DNA from: Omnitrophica WOR_2 bacterium GWA2_47_8
GTDB taxonomy: Bacteria > Omnitrophota > Gorgyraeia > Zapsychrales > GWA2-47-8
DNA length: 24,777 bases
Direction: 5' to 3'
Assembly (NCBI GenBank): GCA_001805375.1
Contig: MHFY01000020.1
Location: forward strand, 41,207-65,983
The translations under genes were made by a program, and so were the position numbers. Shown here piece by piece: positions 1 through 6,629 of this stretch; the stretch's first letter is position 1, and each line of letters begins with the position of its first letter. A model generated the notes under the pieces. That model saw nothing but the letters and a program-made list of their open reading frames with translations. It searched no databases and had not been told where the DNA came from.

Positions 1-1
1 G

Positions 2-250
2 ACGATCTATTCGAGGTCGGGCAAGGGGTTAGCACGGAAATTCAATCTAAAAAGCCATAACAAGATCCTGTTCAAGAAGTGGAAAAGCGATATTTACGGA
101 AAAACAGGTTACACGCGGGCCGCGCGGTCATGCTTCGTGGGCACGGTGCAAAAAGGCGGCAGCACATTGATCATCGCTGTTTTCGGCTGCACGAAAAGAT
201 GGGAGGATATTAAATATATTGTTTCGCGTTACGGGGGTGTTGTTCTTTGA
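2..250 (+). CDS. D-alanyl-D-alanine carboxypeptidase (peptidase S11), C-terminal fragment
   Basis: This is the last 82 codons of a gene that begins before the window; the frame is open from base 2 to the TGA at 248-250. The fragment carries the KTG motif in the context GKTGYTRAARSCFVGT, followed by KKGGSTLI-type strands and a W-x-D segment. That is the C-terminal part of the S11 (DacA/PBP5) penicillin-binding fold, in which KTG lines the active site next to the nucleophilic serine; the serine lies outside the window. Enzymes of this family trim the terminal D-Ala of peptidoglycan stem peptides in the periplasm. There is no long C-terminal extension or amphipathic anchor after the catalytic domain, so a short S11 type is likely. 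Seen: KTG motif and stop. Inferred: exact subfamily. Confidence 0.72.
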   Translation, partial: TIYSRSGKGLARKFNLKSHNKILFKKWKSDIYGKTGYTRAARSCFVGTVQKGGSTLIIAVFGCTKRWEDIKYIVSRYGGVVL

Positions 251-332
251 GAGAGTTGGGTTTTTCACTAAAAAACTGTATTATACTTACTGCGGAAGAT
301 AAAAAAATTCTTCGTGACATTTCAGCTGACCC

Positions 333-560
333 ATGTTTATATATTTAGATAATGAAAACATCAAAAAGGCTGTCTCGCTGGTGTTATTGGCGATCGGCAT
401 GCTCATCTTTACGGTGACGACATTAGCGCATGTTGATGCTAAGGCCCGGGAAGCTGAAGCAAAGCTTCAATTGATTTACGCTACCATGAGTTGGGATGAT
501 ATGATGTATCAGAAATACAAGAAGATGGTCTTCGATAACAACCCCGTTCCTAAAAGATAA
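333..560 (+). CDS. Small single-pass membrane protein, function unknown
   Basis: A 75-residue protein with one hydrophobic segment at about residues 11-32 (VSLVLLAIGMLIFTV) followed by a charged Ala/Glu/Lys-rich helical stretch and a tail rich in Asp, Lys and Tyr. I recognise no family. A -10-like TATACT lies at 282-287 with no convincing -35. The start codon has no clear Shine-Dalgarno sequence, so the start is uncertain. The gene ends 16 bp before the DsbA-like gene on the same strand and probably shares its transcript, which makes an envelope role plausible but unproven. Confidence 0.55.
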   Translation: MFIYLDNENIKKAVSLVLLAIGMLIFTVTTLAHVDAKAREAEAKLQLIYATMSWDDMMYQKYKKMVFDNNPVPKR

Positions 561-576
561 AAAGAAAGGATCATTT

Positions 577-1416
577 ATGCAGGAGAAAGATAATAAGATT
601 TTCGTTATTGGCATTATTGTTATCGTGGGAGTTTTCTTAGGCATCAATTTAATGCAGAAAGAAAATAGCAGCCCTCTTATGAGAGAAATGATGAAGCAGC
701 AGTCGGAAACCCTGTCCGCTCTTAAGAATCTAGAAAAAAGTGTGGGCGGAGAAGAAGGCCAGGGAGGTTCAGCGACGCAAGACTTACAGAAACGTGTCGC
801 GGTCTTGGAAGCGAAGATGGATATGGTCTTATCGGGCGGGCCAGGACAACGGCCGCAACCAGCGGCTCCGGCTGCTCCTGAGGAAGATTACAGCAAGGTG
901 TATGATATCCCGATCGATCATTCACCGGTCAGAGGAAAGAAGGATGCAGAGATCACTATTGTTGAATTTGTGGATTTTCAATGTCCTTTCTGCGCCCGGT
1001 TTCATAATGTTTCCAATGATGTCCTGGGGGCTTATCCCAATGATGCCCGCTATATACTGAAGAATTTCCCTCTGAGTTTTCACCCGGAAGCCAAGCCTGC
1101 TGCCAAGGCTGCTTTTGCCGCCGGAGAGCAGGGAAAATATTGGGAAATGGTCGATGCCATTCTGGAAGACAATTCCAATCTTAGCGCTGATAGATACAAA
1201 GAATTAGCCAAAAAGATCGGCTTGAACGTCGATAAATTTGAAAAAGATCTTCAGGAAAAAGACAGCCAGTATGAAGATTGGATCACTAAGGATATGGAAC
1301 TAGGCAGTCAGGTGGCTGTGCAAGGGACACCGACATTTTACCTCAATGGTCAAAAGACAGTGGCCCGTTCGTTGCCGCAATATAAGACGGTCATTGATGG
1401 GATTTTAAAAAAGTAG
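577..1416 (+). CDS. Membrane-anchored DsbA-like thiol-disulfide oxidoreductase (Thioredoxin_4)
   Basis: 279 residues. An N-terminal hydrophobic segment (about residues 8-26) acts as anchor or uncleaved signal. A polar heptad-like region (about 30-85) looks like a short coiled coil, and a Pro/Ala linker (about 88-101) leads to the catalytic domain (about 105-279). The domain has the active-site CPFC at residues 136-139 in VDFQCPFCARF and the cis-proline loop GTPTFYLNG near the C-terminus, both hallmarks of DsbA/Thioredoxin_4 proteins such as BdbD. It should act outside the cytoplasmic membrane, oxidising or isomerising disulfides. That suits a genome section that also encodes a protein with dozens of paired cysteines (6630-8039). 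The start has an AAAGGA Shine-Dalgarno sequence. A strong terminator follows at 1444-1494. No DsbB/VKOR partner is visible in the window. Confidence 0.88.
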   Translation: MQEKDNKIFVIGIIVIVGVFLGINLMQKENSSPLMREMMKQQSETLSALKNLEKSVGGEEGQGGSATQDLQKRVAVLEAKMDMVLSGGPGQRPQPAAPAAPEEDYSKVYDIPIDHSPVRGKKDAEITIVEFVDFQCPFCARFHNVSNDVLGAYPNDARYILKNFPLSFHPEAKPAAKAAFAAGEQGKYWEMVDAILEDNSNLSADRYKELAKKIGLNVDKFEKDLQEKDSQYEDWITKDMELGSQVAVQGTPTFYLNGQKTVARSLPQYKTVIDGILKK

Positions 1417-1443
1417 CCGTTTAATATTTCTTATAGCCCTATT

Positions 1444-1494
1444 ATTGCCCTCGATGTTTCGCAAGGTGAAGCAAAGCGTCGGGGGCAATTTTTT
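1444..1494 (+). terminator. Rho-independent terminator after the DsbA-like gene
   Basis: ATTGCCCTCGATG (1444-1456) pairs with CGTCGGGGGCAAT (1477-1489) over 13 bp including two G-T wobbles. It is followed at once by a run of six T (1489-1494). It closes the 333-1416 transcript. Confidence 0.9.
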
Positions 1495-1579
1495 CTGGTC
1501 TTTTTTCCCTAAAAATAGTATACTTAGTCCCCTTAAGCAATCTAGAGACGAATTGTTATAGACACGGAGGTTCAAAGCA

Positions 1580-1849
1580 ATGACAAAAATAGGCGGGACA
1601 ACAAAACGGTATTATAAAGAAACACGCGGCATGAAGGTCAGCGGCGGGCAGTTTGTTAAAGCGGGAACGACTTTAACCAGAGAAGGCCATCGTTGGAAAC
1701 CGGGACATAACGTTGTGGGTTTAAATCACCTATCAGCTATCTGTGACGGTGAGGTTTATTTTACCAGAAAAAAAGGTAATTATAAGAGAGCGGTAACGGT
1801 TATCCATATCAAACCAGTAGCAGCAAAGAAGAAGACTCAAACAAATTAG
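1580..1849 (+). CDS. rpmA: Large ribosomal subunit protein bL27 (divergent)
   Basis: 89 residues. The core matches L27: a Gly-rich basic N-terminus, the motif GGQFVKAGTTLTREG, then WKPGHNVVGLNHLSAICDG and VYFTRKK, which correspond to the usual G-x-x-V-x-A-G-x-x-x-x-R-Q-R-G, FHPGxNVG and DGxVxFxRK blocks. L27 binds 23S rRNA near the peptidyl-transferase centre, and its flexible N-terminus reaches the tRNAs. Here the usual AHKKGGGS start and the SKRLGVK block are not preserved (the start reads MTKIGGTTK). The gene has a GGAGG Shine-Dalgarno sequence 9 nt before ATG. It stands alone, without rplU (L21) or obg, its common partners. The basic C-terminal tail (KKKTQTN) is a little longer than usual. 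Confidence 0.8.
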   Translation: MTKIGGTTKRYYKETRGMKVSGGQFVKAGTTLTREGHRWKPGHNVVGLNHLSAICDGEVYFTRKKGNYKRAVTVIHIKPVAAKKKTQTN

Positions 1850-1854
1850 TTCGC

Positions 1855-1892
1855 CATCAGGCGTCAGTCATCAGTCTTCAGCTGATGCCTGA
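1855..1892. repeat. Intergenic word-repeat hairpin (copy 1)
   Basis: The gap between rpmA and glmS holds repeated CATCAG/GTCAGTC words that fold back on CTGATG and GCCTGA (TCAGGC 1857-1862 with GCCTGA 1887-1892; CATCAG 1855-1860 with CTGATG 1882-1887). It belongs to the same class of low-complexity intergenic hairpin as the copies at 3788, 14361, 15432, 16834, 17084, 21952, 23500 and 23957. Confidence 0.55.
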
Positions 1893-1909
1893 AAGATGAA
1901 GGAATGGCT

Positions 1910-1939
1910 TCCGCCAAAGGCGGATCCGCCGTTGGCGGA
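1910..1939. repeat. Tandem double-hairpin element TCCGCC-N3-GGCGGA x2
   Basis: A 30-bp element made of two adjacent hairpins, each TCCGCC-N3-GGCGGA, meeting at the palindrome GGCGGATCCGCC. The same architecture occurs at 13637-13666 (3-nt loops) and 9761-9802 (9-nt loops). This copy ends 11 bp before the glmS start codon, so its last GGCGGAG is the only purine-rich stretch that could serve as ribosome-binding site. Confidence 0.85.
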
Positions 1940-1950
1940 GAAAGCTTTCT

Positions 1951-3783
1951 ATGTGCGGCATAATCGGTTACATCGGCGAAAAGAACGCCACCCCCATCTT
2001 GATCGAAGGGTTAAAGCGTTTGGAGTACAGGGGATATGATTCAAGCGGCATCGGTATCATTTCCTCCGGCTCACATCAACTGATCATACGTAAGGCGCCG
2101 GGCAAAATTTGTGATCTAGAAAGCCTTATACGGTCCGACCATGTGCCTGCTGCAAGTTTGGGTGTTTCTCACACGCGTTGGGCTACCCACGGCGCACCAA
2201 ACCGCGTCAATGCTCATCCCCACAGTGATTCCCTTCGCAAGATCGTCATTGTCCATAACGGTATCATAGAAAATTACGCGTCATTGAAAAAGACGCTCCA
2301 AGCGAAGGGCTATAAGTTCGTTTCTGAGACCGACACGGAGGTCGTGGCCCATTTATTGCGTGAGAACCTTAAGAAAGACCTGATCTCCGCTTTCCGCAAG
2401 ACCATCAATCAGCTTAAGGGGTCTTTTGCCTTAGGCGTCATCAGCCAGGACCACCCGGATATGCTTTTAGCGGCCCGCATCGGCTCACCTTTAATTATCG
2501 GTGTCGGGAAGAACGAGAATTTTATCGCCTCGGATGTGCCTGCCATTTTGAACCAAACCAAAAGGGTCATTTATTTAAAAGATGAAGAGTTTGCCGTGAT
2601 CCGTAAAGATAAGATCGATGTTTATGATTTCGCGGGAAAAAAAGTCCCGGCAAAGATAACGACCGTTACTTTCAAGCTCGACGCTGTGGAAAAGCAGGGG
2701 TACGCGCATTTCATGCTCAAGGAGATCCACGAGCAGGCGGATGTTTTAAAGCAGATGTTAAACAGCAGGGTATCAAATGATCATGTCCATTTGGACGGCC
2801 TGGCGTTATCAGAAAAACAGATCAAGGGGATAAAAAATATCATGATCGTGGCCTGCGGAACAGCGTATCACGCGGGGTTGGTTGGGAAATATATCATAGA
2901 AAAATTGGCTAATATCCCGGTCGCGATCGATGTTTCCAGTGAATTCCGATACCGGGACCCGATCCTTGATAAAAGTACATTGGTCGTGGCGATCAGCCAA
3001 TCCGGTGAAACCGCCGACACCTTGGCCGCTGTTAAAGAAGCCAAGGCCAAGGGCGCAAAGATCCTTTCCATTGTGAACGCGGTCGGTTCTTCTTTGACCC
3101 GCGAATCCGACGGGGTCCTCTACACGCATGCCGGGCCGGAGATAGGTGTTGCTTCTACCAAAGCTTACACGGCCCAATTGTGCATGCTTTATCTTTTGGC
3201 GCTTAAATTGGGCTCGATAAAAAAGACATTAAGCCAGAAAGAGATCCGGAGATTCATTAAAGATCTGAAAAGCATCCCGCATCTGTACCATAAAATTTTA
3301 AAACATAAGCAATCCATCGCGGCCATGGCCAAGGATAATTCTCATTTCGGTTGTTTTTTGTATTTAGGCCGCAATATCAATTACCCTTCCGCCTTGGAAG
3401 GGGCATTGAAATTAAAAGAGATCTCTTATATCCCCGCGGAAGGATATGCCGCCGGAGAAATGAAGCATGGGCCCATCGCTCTGATCGATGAATACCGCGC
3501 GGTCGTTTGCATCGCGGTTGAATCGCCGACGTATGAGAAGATGATCTCCAACATCCAGGAGATCCTTTCCCGCAAAGGAAAGATCATCGCCATCGCGACA
3601 GAAGGGGATAAGACCATTCAGGATCATGCCCATCATGTGATCTATATCCCCGCGACGAACCCATTGTTGACGCCTTTATTAACGGCGATCCCTCTCCAAT
3701 TGCTGGCCTATTATATCGCGGTCAACCGCGGCTGCGACGTTGACCAGCCGCGAAATTTGGCAAAATCCGTCACTGTGGAATAA
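1951..3783 (+). CDS. glmS: Glutamine-fructose-6-phosphate aminotransferase (isomerizing)
   Basis: 610 residues, the normal length for GlmS. It makes glucosamine-6-phosphate from fructose-6-phosphate and glutamine, the first committed step towards UDP-GlcNAc for peptidoglycan and LPS. The N-terminal class II glutamine amidotransferase domain (about 1-225) starts with MCGIIGYIG, so Cys2 is the N-terminal nucleophile and the start is fixed. It also has RGYDSSGIG, SHTRWATHG and HNGIIENY. Two SIS domains follow (about 285-430 and 455-600), with VACGTAYHAG, SQSGETADTLAA, STKAYTAQ, AEGYAAGEMKHGPIALID and the C-terminal LAKSVTVE. It lies alone between two repeat-filled gaps, with a double-hairpin element just upstream. 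I see no glmS ribozyme in the 100-bp leader. Confidence 0.98.
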   Translation: MCGIIGYIGEKNATPILIEGLKRLEYRGYDSSGIGIISSGSHQLIIRKAPGKICDLESLIRSDHVPAASLGVSHTRWATHGAPNRVNAHPHSDSLRKIVIVHNGIIENYASLKKTLQAKGYKFVSETDTEVVAHLLRENLKKDLISAFRKTINQLKGSFALGVISQDHPDMLLAARIGSPLIIGVGKNENFIASDVPAILNQTKRVIYLKDEEFAVIRKDKIDVYDFAGKKVPAKITTVTFKLDAVEKQGYAHFMLKEIHEQADVLKQMLNSRVSNDHVHLDGLALSEKQIKGIKNIMIVACGTAYHAGLVGKYIIEKLANIPVAIDVSSEFRYRDPILDKSTLVVAISQSGETADTLAAVKEAKAKGAKILSIVNAVGSSLTRESDGVLYTHAGPEIGVASTKAYTAQLCMLYLLALKLGSIKKTLSQKEIRRFIKDLKSIPHLYHKILKHKQSIAAMAKDNSHFGCFLYLGRNINYPSALEGALKLKEISYIPAEGYAAGEMKHGPIALIDEYRAVVCIAVESPTYEKMISNIQEILSRKGKIIAIATEGDKTIQDHAHHVIYIPATNPLLTPLLTAIPLQLLAYYIAVNRGCDVDQPRNLAKSVTVE

Positions 3784-3787
3784 AACT

Positions 3788-3848
3788 AGAAGTCAGAGGC
3801 CAGAGATAGGAAGCCAGAGGTTTTTCTGACATCTGACTTCAGACATAT
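3788..3848. repeat. Intergenic word-repeat hairpin (copy 2, GAAGYCAGA words)
   Basis: The left half repeats AGAAGTCAGA, GGCCAGAGA and GAAGCCAGAGG; the right half carries the complementary words CTGACATCTGACTTCAGAC. The two halves can fold into a hairpin around TTTTT. It fills most of the glmS-rsmI gap. Confidence 0.65.
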
Positions 3849-3864
3849 CGTTTCTTATAATAAA

Positions 3865-4539
3865 ATGCTATATATCGTCTCCACCCCTATCGGTAATTTA
3901 AAAGACATCACCTTGCGCGCTTTGGAAATCTTAAAAGAGGTTGACCTGATCGCGGCGGAAGACACGCGCCATACTAAGATCCTTCTTGACCATTACCAGA
4001 TCTCAACTCCCACCACAAGCTACTTTGAACATAACCAAATTCAAAAAGGGGAGTATCTTTTAAGATTTCTTAAAGAAGAAAAGAAGGTCGCCTTGGTTAC
4101 GGATGCCGGCACACCGGGCATCAGCGATCCGGGCTATGCTTTAATTCAGCTCGCGAAAAGAAATAATATCCCGGTCACAGTCATCCCTGGCCCGACAGCG
4201 CTCATTACCGCGCTATCTTTATCCGGGCTGCCGGCGCATAATTTTATTTTTGAAGGTTTTTTGCCGGTCAAACCGATCGCCCGCCGTAAAGAACTGGAAA
4301 AATTTAAGAATGAAGAGAGGACCGTTATCTTCTATGAGTCCCCTTATCGGATCTTAAGAACATTAAAGGATATTGAGGAAGTTTTAAACGACCCGATTGT
4401 GGTATGCGCCCGGGAAATGACCAAGAAGTTTGAAGAAGTGGCAAAGGCCAAAGCCAGTGAGCTTATAAAAAAATTCTCCCTTCAGAAACCGAAGGGAGAA
4501 TTTGTGTTGTTAATTCACCTTAAAGATTTGAAGGATTAA
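3865..4539 (+). CDS. rsmI: 16S rRNA (cytidine-1402-2'-O)-methyltransferase
   Basis: 224 residues. Canonical motifs of the tetrapyrrole-methylase-fold enzyme RsmI are in order: STPIGNLKDIT (6-16), AAEDTRHTKILL, VTDAGTPGISDPGY, VIPGPTALITALSLSGLP, FIFEGFLP and YESPYRI. RsmI methylates the ribose of C1402 in the decoding centre, using SAM. It is somewhat shorter than E. coli RsmI because the C-terminal extension is missing, which is common outside proteobacteria. No Shine-Dalgarno sequence is visible. Its last 4 bp overlap the end of the convergent gene 4536-6110, and a terminator for that opposing gene lies inside its last 25 codons. Confidence 0.96.
   Translation: MLYIVSTPIGNLKDITLRALEILKEVDLIAAEDTRHTKILLDHYQISTPTTSYFEHNQIQKGEYLLRFLKEEKKVALVTDAGTPGISDPGYALIQLAKRNNIPVTVIPGPTALITALSLSGLPAHNFIFEGFLPVKPIARRKELEKFKNEERTVIFYESPYRILRTLKDIEEVLNDPIVVCAREMTKKFEEVAKAKASELIKKFSLQKPKGEFVLLIHLKDLKD
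4463..4503 (-). terminator. Rho-independent terminator for the - strand gene, embedded in rsmI
   Basis: AAATTCTCCCTTC (4471-4483) pairs perfectly with GAAGGGAGAATTT (4491-4503), 13 bp with a 7-nt loop. Read on the - strand, the stem runs into seven T (the A-run at 4467-4473), the classic signal. On the + strand the tract is only TTTGTGTTGTT. It therefore mainly terminates transcripts from 4536-6110, 33 bp past that gene's stop codon, while encoding residues of RsmI on the other strand. Confidence 0.85.
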
Positions 4540-6110
4540 GGGCAGAACCCGCCTGTTTTCCCATCAGTAAGATCGGTCCAGGAACCGGCAGAACAATAAC
4601 ACAGCGCACCGCTGGTGTGGGCATACATAACACCCTCCTCGCAGCTGGGTGGAGAGTCCATAGGTTCTAAACGCATAGCCTGACTAATATGTAAGCTTTG
4701 TGTGGGGGCCGTTATCCCGATCCCAACATTGACACCATAGAAAACAGCACTGTTAGGTTGAGTTATGCTTACGGGAGCACCTGAACTTACGTAGGCGAAC
4801 GTGTTATCTCCCGCGGCACTGATCTGCGCATTTTGTCCCATGGCCACAGAGTGATCCCCCGCGGCGATATTATCCTGCCCGCCAGGTACGGCGGAAGCAT
4901 ATCCAGAGGCTGTATTTGTTTTCCCGCCTCCGACAGCAGAATAATCGCCCAGAGCACTATTAGTATGCCCGCCTGAAACAGTGGCATGCCCTTCGAAGAG
5001 CAAATTCCCGCCGGCTTTGTTATTTATCCCGCCAGCGATCGTGTGCCCCATACCCAAATATCCGACCGGCGGTATAGTATTATTGGAACCGCCACCGATC
5101 ACCGAATATTGTCCGGAAATTTTATTTGTTGTCCCTCCGCCGATAAAACCATGAGTTGAAGTTCCTCCGCCGATATCATTATCCACGCCACCCACAACAA
5201 CGTTAAAGCCCGTAAGGCCTCCGGCAACACTGTTGTTCAAACCGCCTCCGATAAAACCGCCGGCGTCATTCGCCAGATTGTTTGTACCGCCGACGATAGA
5301 GGCATAAGAGATGTTTACGGGTATCGTGTTGTTGTTCCCGCCGCCGATAACGCTATATTCGGCCGCGTTCCCAATACTATTACTATAACCGCCGCCGATA
5401 AAGGCATTCCCTGATTGGTCAATGGTATTCGTATTTCCGCCGGCAATAACAGAATTTGTATAATAAGGGAAAGCCGGCCAATCAGTGATATTGTTATTTG
5501 AACCACCGCCTATCGTTGAATAATTTTGATCAGCGGTGTTGCCGCTTCCGCCGTTGATGTTTGTGGCAACGCCAAAGGCTTCGTTATTAAGGCCAAAGGC
5601 CACAGAATAATTCCCTATATTCGCGTTATCCCATTGAGTTGCGCCCACCGTACCGGCGCGCAGAGCTGATTTACTGGGGATCCACATTAATCTCGTACCT
5701 GCACCAGCCGTTGTCGGGGTTACCCCGGACCCAACAGACCCTTTGGCCAAAATGCCGCCGTCCTGGTCCAGGGTGAGCTTGAATTCGGGATCGGATGTTC
5801 CGATACCGACGAAATTAGTGGCATTGGTATCCTTTAAATAGACCTTTGTTCCAGCCTGTTCCCAGACAGTTATGGGTTTTGTATAAACACCGCCTGTGTC
5901 GCATAACCAAAAATTACCGTCATTTACAACAGTTGTGCCTGGAACGCAAGAAGTCCCTTCAACAGCGGCATCATTATCGCTATATTTTACGCCAGTAACA
6001 TTAAGCGAAGGCGTGGGAACTACCGCATAAAAGGAATAAGAATTGTTAGCTGCCCACCCTGCGGTGACCAGGCTATTTATCACTAAGATTGTTAAGATAA
6101 TCGTTCTCAT
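4536..6110 (-). CDS. Exported beta-roll repeat protein (YadA-head-like), paralogue 1
   Basis: 524 residues. Signal peptide at 1-20 (MRTIILTILVINSLVTAGWA). The N-terminal domain (about 21-100) ends in the phage-fibre-like motif VGIGTSDPEFKLTLDQDG, and a conserved linker contains WDNANIGNYSVAFG. About 15 repeats of roughly 14-22 residues follow, of the form YSVIGGGxxNxI, closing with DHSVAMGQNAQI. A second VGIGITAPTQSLHI motif and a Cys-containing C-terminal domain (SCEEGVMY, ALCYCSAG, GGFCP) complete it. The repeats resemble left-handed parallel beta-rolls of YadA/Hia heads, so a fibrous surface or secreted protein is likely. No YadA membrane barrel is present, so anchoring is unknown. Its transcript starts with a c-di-GMP-type riboswitch and terminator (6241-6441), and an operator lies upstream of the promoter. 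Function in adhesion or matrix is inference. Confidence 0.85.
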   Translation of the reverse strand: MRTIILTILVINSLVTAGWAANNSYSFYAVVPTPSLNVTGVKYSDNDAAVEGTSCVPGTTVVNDGNFWLCDTGGVYTKPITVWEQAGTKVYLKDTNATNFVGIGTSDPEFKLTLDQDGGILAKGSVGSGVTPTTAGAGTRLMWIPSKSALRAGTVGATQWDNANIGNYSVAFGLNNEAFGVATNINGGSGNTADQNYSTIGGGSNNNITDWPAFPYYTNSVIAGGNTNTIDQSGNAFIGGGYSNSIGNAAEYSVIGGGNNNTIPVNISYASIVGGTNNLANDAGGFIGGGLNNSVAGGLTGFNVVVGGVDNDIGGGTSTHGFIGGGTTNKISGQYSVIGGGSNNTIPPVGYLGMGHTIAGGINNKAGGNLLFEGHATVSGGHTNSALGDYSAVGGGKTNTASGYASAVPGGQDNIAAGDHSVAMGQNAQISAAGDNTFAYVSSGAPVSITQPNSAVFYGVNVGIGITAPTQSLHISQAMRLEPMDSPPSCEEGVMYAHTSGALCYCSAGSWTDLTDGKTGGFCP

Positions 6111-6136
6111 TTATTTGACCTTTCCTCATGAAAATA

Positions 6137-6215
6137 ATCCTTTAAATCATTTCTTTAAATCATCTATTTAAAGAATGGTTTAGTCCCTGAAGGGCTAAAC
6201 CACTATTTAAAGGAT
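6137..6215 (-). other. Three-way-junction RNA in the 5' leader of gene 4536-6110
   Basis: Between the riboswitch terminator and the start codon, 79 nt can pair almost completely. A closing helix of 11 bp (ATCCTTTAAAT 6137-6147 with ATTTAAAGGAT 6205-6215) encloses two arms. One is a 10-bp arm (TTCTTTAAAT 6151-6160 with ATTTAAAGAA 6166-6175). The other starts with no linker and has 8 bp (TGGTTTAG 6176-6183 with CTAAACCA 6195-6202) plus CCC/GGG around a TGAA loop (TTCA as read on the - strand). Because it is nearly palindromic it can fold from either strand, but only the - strand is expected to be transcribed. Pairings are seen directly; function is unknown. It may set mRNA stability or translation, or be an inserted palindromic element. 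Confidence 0.7.
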
Positions 6216-6240
6216 GTTTTGGCGCCAGAAGGCCCAAAAC
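6216..6240 (-). other. Extra hairpin between terminator and three-way junction
   Basis: GTTTTGG (6216-6222) pairs with the CCAAAAC end (6234-6240), continued by GCC/GGC around AGAA. Its shape (long stem with one offset base, G/C cap, 4-nt loop) resembles the TGGTTTAG arm of the neighbouring three-way junction. The five T that follow the terminator stem at 6246-6279 lie just upstream of it in the transcript. Confidence 0.55.
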
Positions 6241-6279
6241 AAAAAGCCTACTCTTAATTAACAATTCGTAAGAATAGGC
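6241..6279 (-). terminator. Riboswitch-linked intrinsic terminator, gene 4536-6110
   Basis: On the - strand GCCTATTCTTA pairs with TAAGAGTAGGC (stem 6246-6279, 11 bp with one G-T), followed by TTTTTG and then TTTT. It lies 34 nt after the aptamer and 131 nt before the start codon, so it is a premature terminator serving as the expression platform. The 5' arm CCTATTCTT recurs in the terminator of the second riboswitch (9910-9950), so the two leaders are homologous. Confidence 0.85.
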
Positions 6280-6312
6280 ACCGGATTCGAGAAGTTCTCT
6301 CGCTCTGTTATT

Positions 6313-6441
6313 GGTAGCTGGCTGTCTCCCCACTAGTCTTCTGTGAGGGACCCTGCCCCGACGTTTCAGCCGGGGTCCCGACTTCCTTTATCTAGGAAAC
6401 GTCGGGATAGCTTTGTGCCCTACCCTTACGAGTAGTTTACC
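6313..6441 (-). promoter_or_regulatory. Cyclic-di-GMP-I (GEMM) class riboswitch aptamer, copy A
   Basis: Read on the - strand: the P1 strand GGTA, then AACT, a stem-loop CTACTC-GTAA-GGGTAG with a GNRA tetraloop, then GGCACAAAGCTA, GGGTCCCTCAC...GTGGGGAGACAGCC, and AGCTACC closing on GGTA. This is the GEMM-I order GGGCAAACC / GNRA arm / GACGCAAAGCC / GGGTC...GATAGCC / GGGTTACC. It includes AGCT/AGCT pairing where the family usually has AGCC/GGTT. The base matching Vc2 G20 is G, which in this family favours c-di-GMP over cGAMP. A 54-nt tandem hairpin (6354-6407) interrupts the receptor helix at a bulge. The promoter lies about 90 nt upstream and a terminator follows. Made without covariance-model scoring. 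Confidence 0.8.
6354..6407 (-). repeat. Tandem double-hairpin insertion inside riboswitch A
   Basis: On the - strand: TCCCGAC-N18-GTCGGGA followed by CCCCGGC-N6-GTCGGGG. These are two adjacent hairpins with related arms meeting at a near-palindrome, the same layout as the TCCGCC/GGCGGA element but with different arm sequence and longer loops. It replaces the two bases (AC) found at this point in riboswitch B, between the conserved GCTA and GGGTCC. Confidence 0.75.
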
Positions 6442-6534
6442 TCCCGTTCTACGCCAACGGGATCTCGCCAAGTTTTGTTGGCGGACTTTTCAATAGCAGA
6501 TCATTCATGTTGTGAATGACTGTACTATACAACA

Positions 6535-6564
6535 AGTATAGAAGGTAAAGGGTTAGGAAAGCAA
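6535..6564 (-). promoter_or_regulatory. Sigma-70-type promoter of gene 4536-6110
   Basis: On the - strand: -35 TTGCTT (6559-6564), 18-bp spacer, -10 TATACT (6535-6540). Predicted start is near 6528, giving a leader of about 420 nt that contains the riboswitch, terminator and three-way junction. Confidence 0.75.
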
Positions 6565-6582
6565 GAGAGATGACTTTTTTGG

Positions 6583-6596
6583 AGAAAACGTTTTCT
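6583..6596. promoter_or_regulatory. Palindromic operator A, AGAAAACGTTTTCT
   Basis: A perfect 14-bp palindrome centred at 6589.5, 25.5 bp upstream of the -35 box, i.e. near -61. It shares sequence and position with the operators at 9421, 9562 and 13316. The CG centre and TGAAA/TTTCA-like halves resemble LacI/CcpA-family sites; the location suggests an activator. The binding protein is not in the window. Confidence 0.75.
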
Positions 6597-6629
6597 GGAC
6601 GATAGTAAATTTTAAAAAAGAAATGAACT

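Noticed and set aside
1855..1939. CRISPR array suggested by repeated short words in several gaps
   Set aside because: Words are degenerate, 8-12 bp, without unique spacers of even length, and the halves are mutually complementary; no cas genes.
1939..1950. Palindrome AGAAAGCTTTCT just before glmS as a fifth operator
   Set aside because: The half-sites are closer together than in the four operators (no 4-bp centre), and it lies downstream of any promoter, at the start codon.
1852..1950. glmS ribozyme in the glmS leader
   Set aside because: The leader is about 100 nt and consists of a word-repeat hairpin plus a double-hairpin element; no ribozyme core is visible.
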